Below are positions 30,301 through 38,478 of a stretch of 64,000 nt of DNA, one piece after another (positions within the stretch are counted from its first letter, which is position 1; every line of letters begins with the position of its first letter). The notes beneath the pieces are model-generated. The model saw only the letters and a list, made by a program, of their open reading frames with translations, made no database searches and was not told the DNA's origin. This DNA is from a bacterium ADurb.Bin243 (lineage in GTDB: Bacteria; Muiribacteriota; UBA9980), in contig MWBZ01000001.1 of the NCBI GenBank assembly GCA_002069765.1, positions 1 through 64,000 of the forward strand, in the 5' to 3' direction. The position numbers and the translations under genes were made by a program.

Positions 30301-33300
30301 GGATACACGATAGGCGGCGGCGCGGGCATTTCTACAGGCGATGCCAATCAGATAGTAGTTTCGCTCGGCGACGTATCAACCACATCCATTGTCATCAGGG
30401 GCATTTACGATCCGTTTAACGTAAACCCCATTCCTACGGGTATCAACGTGGTAGCCAATCAGACCGCCATAGTGGATAACGCCGGAAACCCCGCCACACC
30501 CAACCTGAATATAGCAAATCCCATGGTCCCCGGCTATGAAGCCGGCGTGGATATAGGCTCTACGGATTCCATCGGGCCGAAAGTGGCTTATGCGAAGTAT
30601 TTTGATAAAAACACCGCTCCCGGCAAGGGCGGGCTGTCCGACGGCGATATAGTGTATGTAGGTTTCGATAAGGCCATAATGGTTTCGCCCGATCCTAACT
30701 TCTCGCCCGGAACGGTATTTAAAATGCCCGTAGCCAACGACGCCTTCGGCGCCGGAGCTTCTTTCACCTATACCGGAGTGAAAGAAGTAGGCATAACGCT
30801 CGGAGCTAACCCCGTTATGACCGTTAAAGGCGTTTACTCGCTCGGAAACGATCTTGCCGGAAGGCCTTCAGGCGTAGATATCAATTTAGTCAACGCGGCC
30901 AACCCCGAGATATCCGACCTGGCCGGAAATCCCGCCATAGCTAATATTCCAGTAGATATAGCCTCGCTCGATACGACAGCGCCTAAAGTGCTTGTAGGTA
31001 AAATTATAGCGCAGGTGGGCGGCGAGATACTCGATAACGTTATCAACCCCACAACGGGCACATTCACTATAATAGCCGTAGTCGACGACAACACTTTAAA
31101 AGACGGCGACGTTAAAGTCGATCTCAGAGCTATATTTCCCGATTTAACCAACGAGGTTAATTTAGAGCGCGACGGCACCACCACTACTTTTAAAAAGATA
31201 GTAGTGTTTCCGACCAACCCGTATCAAACCGGCGCTAAAACTTTCACCATCAAAGCCACCGACTTTTCGGGCAACATATCGCAGGCATACACATTTACGG
31301 CATACGCGGTCGAACCCGCCGCGCTTGTAACCGGTGAAATAAATCCTTCGTCGGTGCCCAAACGCATCGACGCCAACGCGGACCCGGAAGAATTCGTAGT
31401 GACGCTCAAGCCGAAAATAATGAGCTATAACCTCGGAATCGATAAAATTTCCATAAAACATCCGGGCGGAGGTTATTCATATACGCAGGACACTATAGAC
31501 GTGTATATAGGCGAGCAAAAGTTAATACAGAACGTAAACTATACCTATAATAAAAACGCGGTAGGCGCAAACCTCGATATCACCCTGCTTTACGGCGCCA
31601 TCCTCAAAGAAACGGCATCCGATCAAAAAGTCGTAATAAAGTTCAAGCTGAACGTGCCTATGACGCCCAACTCGCCGAGCGGCTCCACTTTTGAAGTGGC
31701 TGTCAACAACTCTTCGCTGAACGCGCCTTACCAGCAAAACGTAACCGGCGGCGACGCGGACGGCGACGCTTATAACAACAATAAACTCTGCGTGGTAGTT
31801 TCCGACGTGGCGATAGAAGAAGTTAAGACAAAACTCGATTATTCGGAGTTTTTCTGGAGAATCAACTTCGTCGTAAAATTCAGCAAGGAACTTTCCGTTT
31901 CCACCTATCCAAAATGTTTTTACCAGCCCGAAAACATAACACCGGCGGTAAATGAAATACCCGTGCAGTTCACTAAATTTGAAAACAAGGCCGACGCTTC
32001 GGATAACAATAAGTTAAAGTCGTATTTCACGGGATACGCGAGAGTGCCTATAGATAACGTTAATTATCTGAGCAGCTTTACTTTCTTAGCAAAAAGCTTC
32101 TACGACACGGACAGCGTGCTCATAGCGAAGGTATATAAGAAAAATATAACCATGTCGCCCGGATTCATAGTAACCGCGTTCAGCAATCCTATCGATACGC
32201 GCGATCTTATAATCACGGTGCTTGCCACTACGCCGGTTACCCAACAGTTCCAGCTCGGCATACGCCAGCCCGGAAAAGTGCCGATATACAGGTCAAGAAA
32301 TGAACTTATATCGCACAGGCAGAATTTATATACATACAAATACCGCATAGATGAAAATTACTCCAGCCAGATAGACATGGCCGTGCTGGACCCCGGGCAG
32401 GCTTTTACGGACGCGCCCGCAGGCGCGGCTAAGTTAAAAACCGCTTCCAAAAAGTCCCTCGCCGGAAACGGCGGAGCGGAACGCGCTATAAATCTTTATT
32501 CGGTTAAAATGACGGCGTCGGACCTTTCAAGAGACGTTAATTTCGTAAGCGCCGACGGGCTGTGCAGCCTCATAAAGACGAAAGAAGATATAGGCGGAAC
32601 GAAAACTTTCATAATAGCGCCTCAATACACGGGCGAAAGCGAAGAAGCCAATAAAGAGCTTTACAGGTTGAGCGGCGCTTATCAATTCGCGCCCCAGGAC
32701 ATGCAGTTTAAAACGCCGGCGGCCGTTAAATTTAAAATACATCCCGATACCGAAGAGTATTTAAAATATAAAAACTCCGGAATCGATAAAATATCGGCGG
32801 ATAAAATCGGCATATACAGGTTGAACGGCGATAAATGGGAATTCGCCGGCGGCGGCGTCGCGGACGGCGGCGATAATTATCATGCTTACGTGGATTCGCT
32901 CGGCGTTTACGCTATGTTCGCCGATATAGAAAAGCCGCAGGTTAAAGTGCTTAATTCCGAAAACGGTGAAGTTAAAAACGTAATAGAAATTACGGCAAGC
33001 GACAACGGCGCCGGAATCGACGAAAACAATATCAAGATGATAATCGACGGAAAGCAGATCAGGGTCAAACCGGCGGCCATAGAAAAAACCGGCGGCGAAG
33101 TTAAAATGAGCTTCAACGCGGCTTCGCTTAAAAACAACGGAATAAGCGTGAATAAAACCAGCAGGATCAGTTTCGAAGTAGCCGATAAGAGCGGAAATAT
33201 TTCCAGAACGGCGCAAATCAACTATCAAGCCGCTCCGGCAACCGGAATTTATCAGAGCATAATAGCATTTCCGAACCCGGCAAGGTCGTTTTGCAATATT

Positions 33301-33546
33301 CAATACGCTCTTAACCAGAACGCTTCGCAGGTAGATTTGAAAATATACGACGCCAATGTGAACCTGGTTTATTCCAGCGATTCGCATCCGGCCATAGCTT
33401 CGAATACCGCGCATGTTATCAGATGGAACCTCGTCGATAACGACGGAGAAAGGGTTGCTAACGGCGTTTACCATTACAGGCTTAAAATAAGCCTGCAAAG
33501 CGGTGAAACTATTGAAAAAACAGGGAAAATAGCCGTTATGAAATAA
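27304..33546 (+). CDS. 2080-residue secreted protein with FlgD-like Ig repeats
   Basis: A signal peptide (about 1-28) is followed by an extracellular beta-sandwich (to about 160) and six ~110-residue FlgD-Ig-like repeats (about 165-830), each with a TWDG...DGxYxxxIxxxDxAGN signature. From about 830 to 1250 there are three SbsA-like Ig units (SDGDIVYVGFDKAI, RGDQIVLKFNEGV). A longer unassigned beta region follows, and the last ~90 residues form another FlgD-like/T9SS-sorting-like domain (FPNPARSFCNIQYAL, RWNLVDNDGERVANGVYHYR). No type IX secretion genes are seen. It leads a four-gene exported cluster and is probably a surface-layer or adhesive component. Confidence 0.85.
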   Translation: MRLNTGDRRILYFIFIITAAVFFTGASAAEASGLPSQMPPFVGPANNTYFNSTTAVQLQWQVPTDPEQDTVEMKVVFFKSDPQPASLPPTTSGASSEVAALKPMFSLPTPVDTNPAGPTPPGTAMSFQVLNGFNAVNFTEGKWWWDVYAWDGTGYSSPQRQPRSFILDFTSPVVSNLALSNPVFSPASPDVNKQTTTLSYTLSETSFVTIEVLNSSNVVIRTLESGVNHVVPPSALSATWDGAGATADGVYTIRVRARDLAGNDSVDASVNVTISSNIPAITFGVPALTNNPFSPLPASPTVKDTTTVSYTVNDTADVRIVIYPQGAPNAITKVLLPKTKKNSGNYTQIWDGTDDASGLSVNDGVYTLSITSTNEVGFASTITHNVTVDKTVTDISPFGAAPTPFSPNVSPTTISFSLSEDATVEIIIKDQARVLTKRNLRPATYMLQKIAPQTYQEPWDGRDSGGQLVADGIYAYEIITEDLAGNKNTNVGNVRVDKTGPVVGPYSVTPKAISPSSSPGITDQATISYNISKEGTVEIRIISTTGPLVRQFGPYLKTLGSHTETWDGNDSTGNVVGEGDYRIEIYLTDSAGNIGSPNPATLTVAVDNTPPAITGLLTVPPFFSPQNSNVNYKTTMLKYNLSESAEVTIKVLDSLNNQVRTLITNVPQSPGLKNTTWDGKDDTGTYVADGTYTFEITGTDAALNSTTVTTTVQVDNTGPVINIISATPTPFAPDSIDPALRAVDVKYILNDARVSCTTEVTVKTRIGAIVKSLGAGMVLPTGVLQTAKWDGKNTLGQIVEDGTYGVYIFAVDQAGNPSVETSIEVYIMNRGPSITTVKYRDNRDTIDTNDSIEITFDVPVDDSAFIVGGIPVDVSTVFQIIGSGTFGTGARIDTGAAINDNIIEIKLGNGYTKIVENGDTLMINSGSDRVRSFPAKVVTKDNIPHLILDGSPPYLLSSTYFDIGNDGLNRGDQIVLKFNEGVTVAQNSPASVKLLHSGRGYTIGGGAGISTGDANQIVVSLGDVSTTSIVIRGIYDPFNVNPIPTGINVVANQTAIVDNAGNPATPNLNIANPMVPGYEAGVDIGSTDSIGPKVAYAKYFDKNTAPGKGGLSDGDIVYVGFDKAIMVSPDPNFSPGTVFKMPVANDAFGAGASFTYTGVKEVGITLGANPVMTVKGVYSLGNDLAGRPSGVDINLVNAANPEISDLAGNPAIANIPVDIASLDTTAPKVLVGKIIAQVGGEILDNVINPTTGTFTIIAVVDDNTLKDGDVKVDLRAIFPDLTNEVNLERDGTTTTFKKIVVFPTNPYQTGAKTFTIKATDFSGNISQAYTFTAYAVEPAALVTGEINPSSVPKRIDANADPEEFVVTLKPKIMSYNLGIDKISIKHPGGGYSYTQDTIDVYIGEQKLIQNVNYTYNKNAVGANLDITLLYGAILKETASDQKVVIKFKLNVPMTPNSPSGSTFEVAVNNSSLNAPYQQNVTGGDADGDAYNNNKLCVVVSDVAIEEVKTKLDYSEFFWRINFVVKFSKELSVSTYPKCFYQPENITPAVNEIPVQFTKFENKADASDNNKLKSYFTGYARVPIDNVNYLSSFTFLAKSFYDTDSVLIAKVYKKNITMSPGFIVTAFSNPIDTRDLIITVLATTPVTQQFQLGIRQPGKVPIYRSRNELISHRQNLYTYKYRIDENYSSQIDMAVLDPGQAFTDAPAGAAKLKTASKKSLAGNGGAERAINLYSVKMTASDLSRDVNFVSADGLCSLIKTKEDIGGTKTFIIAPQYTGESEEANKELYRLSGAYQFAPQDMQFKTPAAVKFKIHPDTEEYLKYKNSGIDKISADKIGIYRLNGDKWEFAGGGVADGGDNYHAYVDSLGVYAMFADIEKPQVKVLNSENGEVKNVIEITASDNGAGIDENNIKMIIDGKQIRVKPAAIEKTGGEVKMSFNAASLKNNGISVNKTSRISFEVADKSGNISRTAQINYQAAPATGIYQSIIAFPNPARSFCNIQYALNQNASQVDLKIYDANVNLVYSSDSHPAIASNTAHVIRWNLVDNDGERVANGVYHYRLKISLQSGETIEKTGKIAVMK

Positions 33547-33618
33547 GGTTTCGCGCGGCGGCTTATAACGAAAATAATAAAATTATAAAAAGCCAGTTTG
33601 AAAGGAGATAAATTTAAT

Positions 33619-34065
33619 TTGATAACCAGCGGTGAAGGTAATTACAGACTTCAATTATTGCAAATAATAACTCTGTGCATGGCTCTTTTTGTAATAGTCG
33701 CCTGCCGCGAAGGCGGAATAACCGGAACGGCCCGCGAGTACGAAGCGTTAAGCTCCGATATAGAAGCCGTCGAGTGCGCTCCGGTTCCGGCGAGCGGTCC
33801 TAACCAGGCTATAAGCTTTAATTATACGCTTAAAAACGACGTAAACAACGTTAAAATAAAAATTTACGACGCCGAAGGCGCTATTATAAAAAATATAGAA
33901 GACCTCCCCATAAAAAAGAACTCGGCGCCGTACGGCGCAATAAAATGGGACCTGAACGATTTCAGGGGATCGCCCGTGGCCAACGGCCAGTATATTTACA
34001 AGCTGATATATAAAAAAGGCGAAAACGAATATTATAAACAGGGAAAATTAACGGTTCAAAGGTGA
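33619..34065 (+). CDS. Lipoprotein with a single FlgD-like Ig domain
   Basis: TTG at 33619 is preferred: AAGGAG lies 11 nt upstream, while an in-frame TTG at 33598 precedes that site. The 148-residue product has a lipoprotein-type signal (ALFVIVACREGG) and one Ig domain (ISFNYTLKNDV, IKWDLNDFRGSPVANGQYIY) matching the last domain of the 2080-residue protein 72 bp upstream. It may dock to that protein or be a duplicated sorting domain; inference only. Confidence 0.75.
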   Translation: MITSGEGNYRLQLLQIITLCMALFVIVACREGGITGTAREYEALSSDIEAVECAPVPASGPNQAISFNYTLKNDVNNVKIKIYDAEGAIIKNIEDLPIKKNSAPYGAIKWDLNDFRGSPVANGQYIYKLIYKKGENEYYKQGKLTVQR

Positions 34066-34071
34066 AGCATT

Positions 34072-34836
34072 ATGAATATGAAAATTACAAATTTAAAAAA
34101 CATTAAGGCTAAAATATCCGATAACAAATTCCTCGCTTTATTGATATCCCTTTTGTGCCTGCCCGTGCTATTTTACGGATGCGGCGGGGGCGGCGGCTCT
34201 TCTATAGCCACGCAGGAGCCCGGTGATATTTACCTTCCGCCCGTGCAGACTCCGGCTTACGAAAAGTTCGTAGCCGCTCAGCAGTCGTTTAACATGGGAA
34301 ATTACGCCAACGCCCAGGCGGATTTTCAAAAATCTTACGAATACGCTTACACCGCTAAAGAAAAAAACCTGGCCCTCGCCGGAATAGGCTGGTCCATGCT
34401 TAAAAGCGGTTCGGAAGCGGGAAACGCGGACACCAACTCGGTCATTTTCACTCTCGAAAAGATACCGTCCGTAGATCTTTATAATTATGCCAATCAGGAA
34501 ATTAACGACGCGCGCGTGGCTCTCGCGCTGGCTTATATGTCAAAATCCAAAACTAATCAGGATTTTATCAACGCCGTATCGCTTTTAGAAAGAATCGATC
34601 CCATTCAAAGCGGAACCAACGTATATCAGCCCAATAAATTTTTCACATACGCGCCAAAACTCAATCACGGCGTAACTAATGGTCAGGCGCACGCTATCGC
34701 GGCTTATCTTTATTACCTTCAGGGCAACAACAGCGCCGCTATCGAGCATATAAACTACGCTTCGACCGTATCGCCCAACGATGAAAAAGTGATACAGATA
34801 AAGGCAAATTTAACGGTATTAGGATTGTTCAGATAA
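34072..34836 (+). CDS. TPR lipoprotein
   Basis: The 254-residue product has a signal peptide with lipobox-like LFYGC followed by GGGGG. Helical repeats of TPR type follow (AQQSFNMGNYANAQADFQKSY, AAYLYYLQGNNSAAIEHI). Such periplasmic TPR lipoproteins scaffold envelope complexes. It starts 6 bp after the FlgD-like lipoprotein and shares that operon. Confidence 0.82.
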   Translation: MNMKITNLKNIKAKISDNKFLALLISLLCLPVLFYGCGGGGGSSIATQEPGDIYLPPVQTPAYEKFVAAQQSFNMGNYANAQADFQKSYEYAYTAKEKNLALAGIGWSMLKSGSEAGNADTNSVIFTLEKIPSVDLYNYANQEINDARVALALAYMSKSKTNQDFINAVSLLERIDPIQSGTNVYQPNKFFTYAPKLNHGVTNGQAHAIAAYLYYLQGNNSAAIEHINYASTVSPNDEKVIQIKANLTVLGLFR

Positions 34837-34903
34837 ATAACTTAATAATCGAATAATTAATCCGATATTAAATTAAACTATCTGTTTTTTATGGAGGCAA
34901 CCA

Positions 34904-35917
34904 ATGTTAAAGCTTATAACGGGAAATAAAATTAATAACCGGTCCGAACGCGCGCCGAAATTCAGGCCGGCGGGCGCGGCGCGAGCACTGTTTACCGCGG
35001 CTGCGGTAATCGGCATATTGACTTTAATGTCTTACTGCGCGTACGCGTTCGAATACGGATCGTCAAAGCCGTTTTATAACGAAAACCTTTCGATGAATAT
35101 TAAATCGATCGATTCATCCAGCTTTCCCGTCATAAGCATATACGCTTACGTAACCGATGAAGACGGAGCGATATATAGAAATCTCAATAAAAACTATTTC
35201 AAGGTATCTGAAAATTGCATTAAAATAGACCACATAAAAGTCGAAACCGATCCTAAAGTGGTAAACCTGGTTCTCGCCCTGGATATTTCCGGCTCGATGA
35301 AAAGAATGATGAGGGAATTAAAGCAGGACGCTTTCGCTTTCTTATCTATGCTCGATAAAAACGATAAATGCGCCATTCTTGGCTTCCGCCAGAGCATAAA
35401 ACTTCTTCAGGATTTTACCGGCGACCAGTTCAAACTCAATAAGGCTTTATTTTCAACTAACGCCGATTGCGGAACGTATCTTTACGATTCTTTATATAAA
35501 GGCATAGATATGCTGCATTACAGAGACGGCGGAAAAGCTATTTTAGTGATAAGCGACGGCAGCGACGAAAGCCCTTCAGGCAAAAAACCTTATTCTAAAC
35601 ATACGCTCGACGAAGTTATAGACTACGCCAGAAAATACGGCGTTCAGATTTATACCATAGGCCTGGGTTACGAAGTTCTCGAAGAGCCGCTGCGCGAACT
35701 GGCAAATAAAACCGGCGGCGTGGCTCAGTTCTCGCCTAACCCTTACGAGCTTAAATTCAACCTTAAAAAAGTTCTTCAGAGCTTTAAAACGTTTTATAAG
35801 ATTATGTACATGTCATATAACCCCGAACTTTCGCAAAATCAAAGGGCTGTGGAAGTGGAAGTGAAAACCCCGCACGGGAGCGCGGCAAGCACTACTTCAT
35901 ATTCCACGATGAGATAA
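34904..35917 (+). CDS. Exported von Willebrand factor A-domain protein
   Basis: The 337-residue product starts after TGGAGG. It has an N-terminal membrane or signal segment (about 26-47), a short beta domain, then a VWA domain with a complete MIDAS: DISGSM (DxSxS), a Thr loop in DFTGDQ or CGTYLYD, and VISDGSDES (Asp). It probably binds a protein ligand through a metal ion at the cell surface or in the periplasm. Last gene of the exported cluster that starts at 27304. Confidence 0.88.
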   Translation: MLKLITGNKINNRSERAPKFRPAGAARALFTAAAVIGILTLMSYCAYAFEYGSSKPFYNENLSMNIKSIDSSSFPVISIYAYVTDEDGAIYRNLNKNYFKVSENCIKIDHIKVETDPKVVNLVLALDISGSMKRMMRELKQDAFAFLSMLDKNDKCAILGFRQSIKLLQDFTGDQFKLNKALFSTNADCGTYLYDSLYKGIDMLHYRDGGKAILVISDGSDESPSGKKPYSKHTLDEVIDYARKYGVQIYTIGLGYEVLEEPLRELANKTGGVAQFSPNPYELKFNLKKVLQSFKTFYKIMYMSYNPELSQNQRAVEVEVKTPHGSAASTTSYSTMR

Positions 35918-36002
35918 CCGGCGGCGGTAATAGTAAGGTGAGATACAGTCGTTCTAAATTACGCAATATTTGTCGCAGCATCAGATCCAGGAGGCGGTAA
36001 CC

Positions 36003-36104
36003 ATGCAGATAGTTTATTCATACGTCAAATATTTAAAAGCATATTTTCTGGTTAAAGACGATTCATTTTCATTTAAAATTTTTGATTTTTTCTCGCATGA
36101 ATAA
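36003..36104 (+). CDS. Possible 33-residue peptide
   Basis: A short frame starts with ATG 8 nt after a perfect AGGAGG and encodes 33 residues rich in Phe and Tyr. The strong ribosome site is the main evidence; no family is recognised. It could instead be chance or a leader peptide for the HEAT-repeat gene 100 bp downstream. Confidence 0.35.
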   Translation: MQIVYSYVKYLKAYFLVKDDSFSFKIFDFFSHE

Positions 36105-36205
36105 TAATTTTTTCTGACAGATGATAAAAATTAACCATGTACCCCTGTAAATTTTGCAATATGTAAACTTATTATAATAAAAATTAACCTTAGGAGTGAT
36201 AATTT

Positions 36206-36439
36206 ATGAGAAACAATTCGTCTAACGGCCTCGATCTAAATGTGGATTTTTACATCACCGCGCTCGAAAAAGGCGATAAGATAACCAGATCTTTCGCCGC
36301 CGAGTTGCTCGGCGAGATCGGCGATAAAAAAGCCCTGGAACCGTTAAAAAAAGCTTTAACGGATACCGAGGAAATAGTAAGGGTTTATGCCCGTAAATCC
36401 TTGAGCAAGCTCGATAAGCCTATATCAAAAGCGAGCTAG
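36206..36439 (+). CDS. Small HEAT-repeat protein
   Basis: The 77-residue product starts after AGGAGTG. It contains two HEAT/PBS-lyase-type repeats (TRSFAAELLGEIGDKKALEP and VRVYARKSLSKL), a protein-binding fold. No partner is suggested by the neighbours. A bidirectional terminator follows. Confidence 0.78.
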   Translation: MRNNSSNGLDLNVDFYITALEKGDKITRSFAAELLGEIGDKKALEPLKKALTDTEEIVRVYARKSLSKLDKPISKAS

Positions 36440-36476
36440 TTTCTATAAAAAAAACGCCTGTGAAGTAAAATAAAAA

Positions 36477-36510
36477 CCGCCTGAACATTAAATTCAGGCG
36501 GGTTTTATTT
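36477..36510. terminator. Bidirectional rho-independent terminator
   Basis: CCGCCTGAA and TTCAGGCGG form a perfect 9-bp stem with a 7-nt loop, flanked by an A-run and a T-run. It separates the convergent HEAT gene and the Ala/Pro/Glu-rich gene. Confidence 0.88.
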
Positions 36511-36555
36511 ATGATAAAAATGGAGTTCTGAAACTAGTTTTAGTTCCTCAGCGAA

Positions 36556-37023
36556 CTATTTTTTTTCTTCGGCTTTAGGAGCTTCAGCGGGAGCTGCTGC
36601 TTTTTCTGCGAAAGAAGCGATAACGAACAATTTAACTTCGACTTCTTTGTCGCCTTCTTTTACTTTTTCAGTAACGAATGTGCCTTTGAATTCGAATGTT
36701 TTGTCAGCAAATTTTTCAACTTTTTTTACTTCTTCAACTTTAGCGTCAACTTTAACAGCAACGGCTTCTTTGCCTTCTACAGCGATCGTAACTTTGCCTT
36801 CAACGTCAACGAGTTTGCCGACTAATACTTCTTCTGTAACTGCAGGAGCTTCTGTTGCGGGAGCTGCAGGGGCTTCAGCTTTAGGAGCTTCTGCGGCGGG
36901 AGCTGCGGGAGCTTCGGCTTTAGGAGCTTCTGCGGGAGCCGCGGGAGCTTCCTGAGCGAATGCATAACCCATTGTGAATACTACTGCCATAATTACTGAG
37001 AGAACTAACATTGTCTTTTTCAT
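36556..37023 (-). CDS. Exported Ala/Pro/Glu-rich protein
   Basis: A signal peptide (ending GYAFAQ) is followed by a low-complexity tract of about 45 residues made of repeats of APAAPAEAPKAE, then an acidic/lysine-rich beta domain (VGKLVDVEGKVTIAV, FEFKGTFVTE) and another AEAPKAE tail. The tract could span the envelope as an extended linker. The 5' leader has two hairpins (37056-37074 and 37080-37102). No family is recognised. Confidence 0.75.
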   Translation of the reverse strand: MKKTMLVLSVIMAVVFTMGYAFAQEAPAAPAEAPKAEAPAAPAAEAPKAEAPAAPATEAPAVTEEVLVGKLVDVEGKVTIAVEGKEAVAVKVDAKVEEVKKVEKFADKTFEFKGTFVTEKVKEGDKEVEVKLFVIASFAEKAAAPAEAPKAEEKK

Positions 37024-37055
37024 TGAAATACCACTCCTTAAAAATTTTGTTTTTT

Positions 37056-37102
37056 ATGTCCGTTTTCTGGACATTTCTTGCAAGTTACTTTGAGCAACTT
37101 GC
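37056..37102 (-). promoter_or_regulatory. Two hairpins in the leader of the Ala/Pro/Glu-rich gene
   Basis: ATGTCC/GGACAT and GCAAGTT/AACTTGC inverted repeats lie 33-79 bp upstream of the start codon at 37023. Neither is followed by a T-run, so mRNA stabilisation or an operator are alternatives. Confidence 0.4.
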
Positions 37103-37150
37103 GTGCCAAGACTAAAACAACTTTTTTATTTATGTACTTATTGTTTTGTC

Positions 37151-37178
37151 TTGACTTTTTTTTAAAAAAACTTATAAT
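37151..37178 (+). promoter_or_regulatory. Promoter of the exported protein at 37222
   Basis: TTGACT, a 16-bp A/T tract spacer, and TATAAT; the start codon is 44 bp downstream after GGAGG. Confidence 0.65.
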
Positions 37179-37221
37179 TGTTTTATGAGAAGATTATAAC
37201 ACAACACATGGAGGAAAATCA

Positions 37222-37716
37222 ATGAAAATTTTTATTAATCTTTTAACTTTGTCTTTAATAATGATTACGCTCACTTTTGGAATATGCGACGCCAAAACCT
37301 TTCCAAACACTGAAGGAAAGGTCGAAATAAGCCTGCCGGACGACTGGAAATCAGAGCTTAAAAATAACGTATTACAGGTAGAATCTCCCGAAGAAGGAAT
37401 AAGCCTTTTTTTTAACGTATTAAAAGACGAAAATGTAGAACAGGCTTTAAACGATACGGAAAGTAATATAACCAGCCTTCTCGGCGCGCTTGTAACCGAA
37501 AAAACCGGCGAAATCATATTAAACGGCATGAACACTATAATAGAAGATTATAAAACGAAAGACGGCCTTTTTAAAGTGTCGGTAATGCTTATATTAACCC
37601 CCGCCGGCAAATATATGCTCTGCTATTATGTAGGATCGGAAGAAGCCGATAAAAAATACGCCGGCGAGCTTACTGAAATAATCGGAAGCATAAAGCCTAT
37701 CGAAGAAAAAAAATAA
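37222..37716 (+). CDS. Exported protein of unknown function (PsbP/DUF1795-like)
   Basis: The 164-residue product has a signal peptide ending CDAK. The mature part has the pattern of small PsbP/DUF1795-type domains (VEISLPDDWKSELKNNVLQV, ISLFFNVL, KYMLCYYVGSEEADKKY, EIIGSIKPI). It converges on the hydrogenase operon, its stop adjoining that of the small subunit. The family suggestion is by overall pattern only. Confidence 0.65.
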   Translation: MKIFINLLTLSLIMITLTFGICDAKTFPNTEGKVEISLPDDWKSELKNNVLQVESPEEGISLFFNVLKDENVEQALNDTESNITSLLGALVTEKTGEIILNGMNTIIEDYKTKDGLFKVSVMLILTPAGKYMLCYYVGSEEADKKYAGELTEIIGSIKPIEEKK

Positions 37717-38463
37717 TCATTTTTTCCCGATCATTCTGACCGCCCTTAAAAGCCCTTCTATTATAGCATAAGGGTGGGGCGGGCAGCCCGGGATAAAAAC
37801 GTCCACGGGAAACACTTTATCTACGCCGCCGAAACTCGCGTAGCTTTTGCCGAACGGTGCGCCCGAAGAAGCGCACGCGCCCATCGCCACTACTATTTTA
37901 GGATCGGGCGTAGCTTCTATGGTCCTTATAAGCGATTCTTTAAGGTTCCACGATACGGGACCGGTAACCAGAAGGCAATCGGCGTGCCTCGGCGAAGCCA
38001 CAAAATCAATTCCGAAACGGCTTATATCAAAAACCGGATTACACACCGATATCATTTCATGGTCGCAGCCGTTGCACGAACCCACGTCGAGCTGCCTGAT
38101 ATGCAAAGAACGTGAAAAAACGCCTTTAATTTCTTTTTCCAGCTTATCCGACATAGCTTTAAACTCGGCCGTACCGATTCCGAAATCGGCGAATGACACG
38201 GCGCCGGACTGGCAGTTATCTTCGCACATGCGGCATTCTATGCACTTCAGATGATCGGTTTTAACCGTTGCGCCCTTTTCGTTGGAGACGTAAATAGCTC
38301 CGGTAGGACATAATTTTACGCATTTTTTATCGCGGCACGCCGCGCATTTCTTTTCGTCCAGCCTTATAAGCGGGGCGCATGCGGTTTCCATGAAATTTTT
38401 AGCGCAGGCTTTTTTTTCGGTGGCGCTGCCGTTCATTATTATATTTTTGATCATCGAAAGCAT
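37717..38463 (-). CDS. hyfI: Hydrogenase-4-type small subunit fused to a 2x[4Fe-4S] ferredoxin domain
   Basis: The N-terminal ~90 residues carry ferredoxin motifs (CAACRDKKCVKLCP and CIECRMCEDNC), equivalent to HyfH. The rest is a NuoB/HyfI-like small subunit with the proximal-cluster cysteines in VGSCNGCDHE, GACASSG and IPGCPPHP. It passes electrons between the ferredoxin clusters and the large-subunit active site. ATG at 38463 is chosen since a TTG 12 nt earlier abuts the AGGAG. The fusion of HyfH and HyfI in one 248-residue chain is compact. Last gene of the operon. Confidence 0.88.
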   Translation of the reverse strand: MLSMIKNIIMNGSATEKKACAKNFMETACAPLIRLDEKKCAACRDKKCVKLCPTGAIYVSNEKGATVKTDHLKCIECRMCEDNCQSGAVSFADFGIGTAEFKAMSDKLEKEIKGVFSRSLHIRQLDVGSCNGCDHEMISVCNPVFDISRFGIDFVASPRHADCLLVTGPVSWNLKESLIRTIEATPDPKIVVAMGACASSGAPFGKSYASFGGVDKVFPVDVFIPGCPPHPYAIIEGLLRAVRMIGKK

Positions 38464-38478
38464 AAACCAAATCAACTC

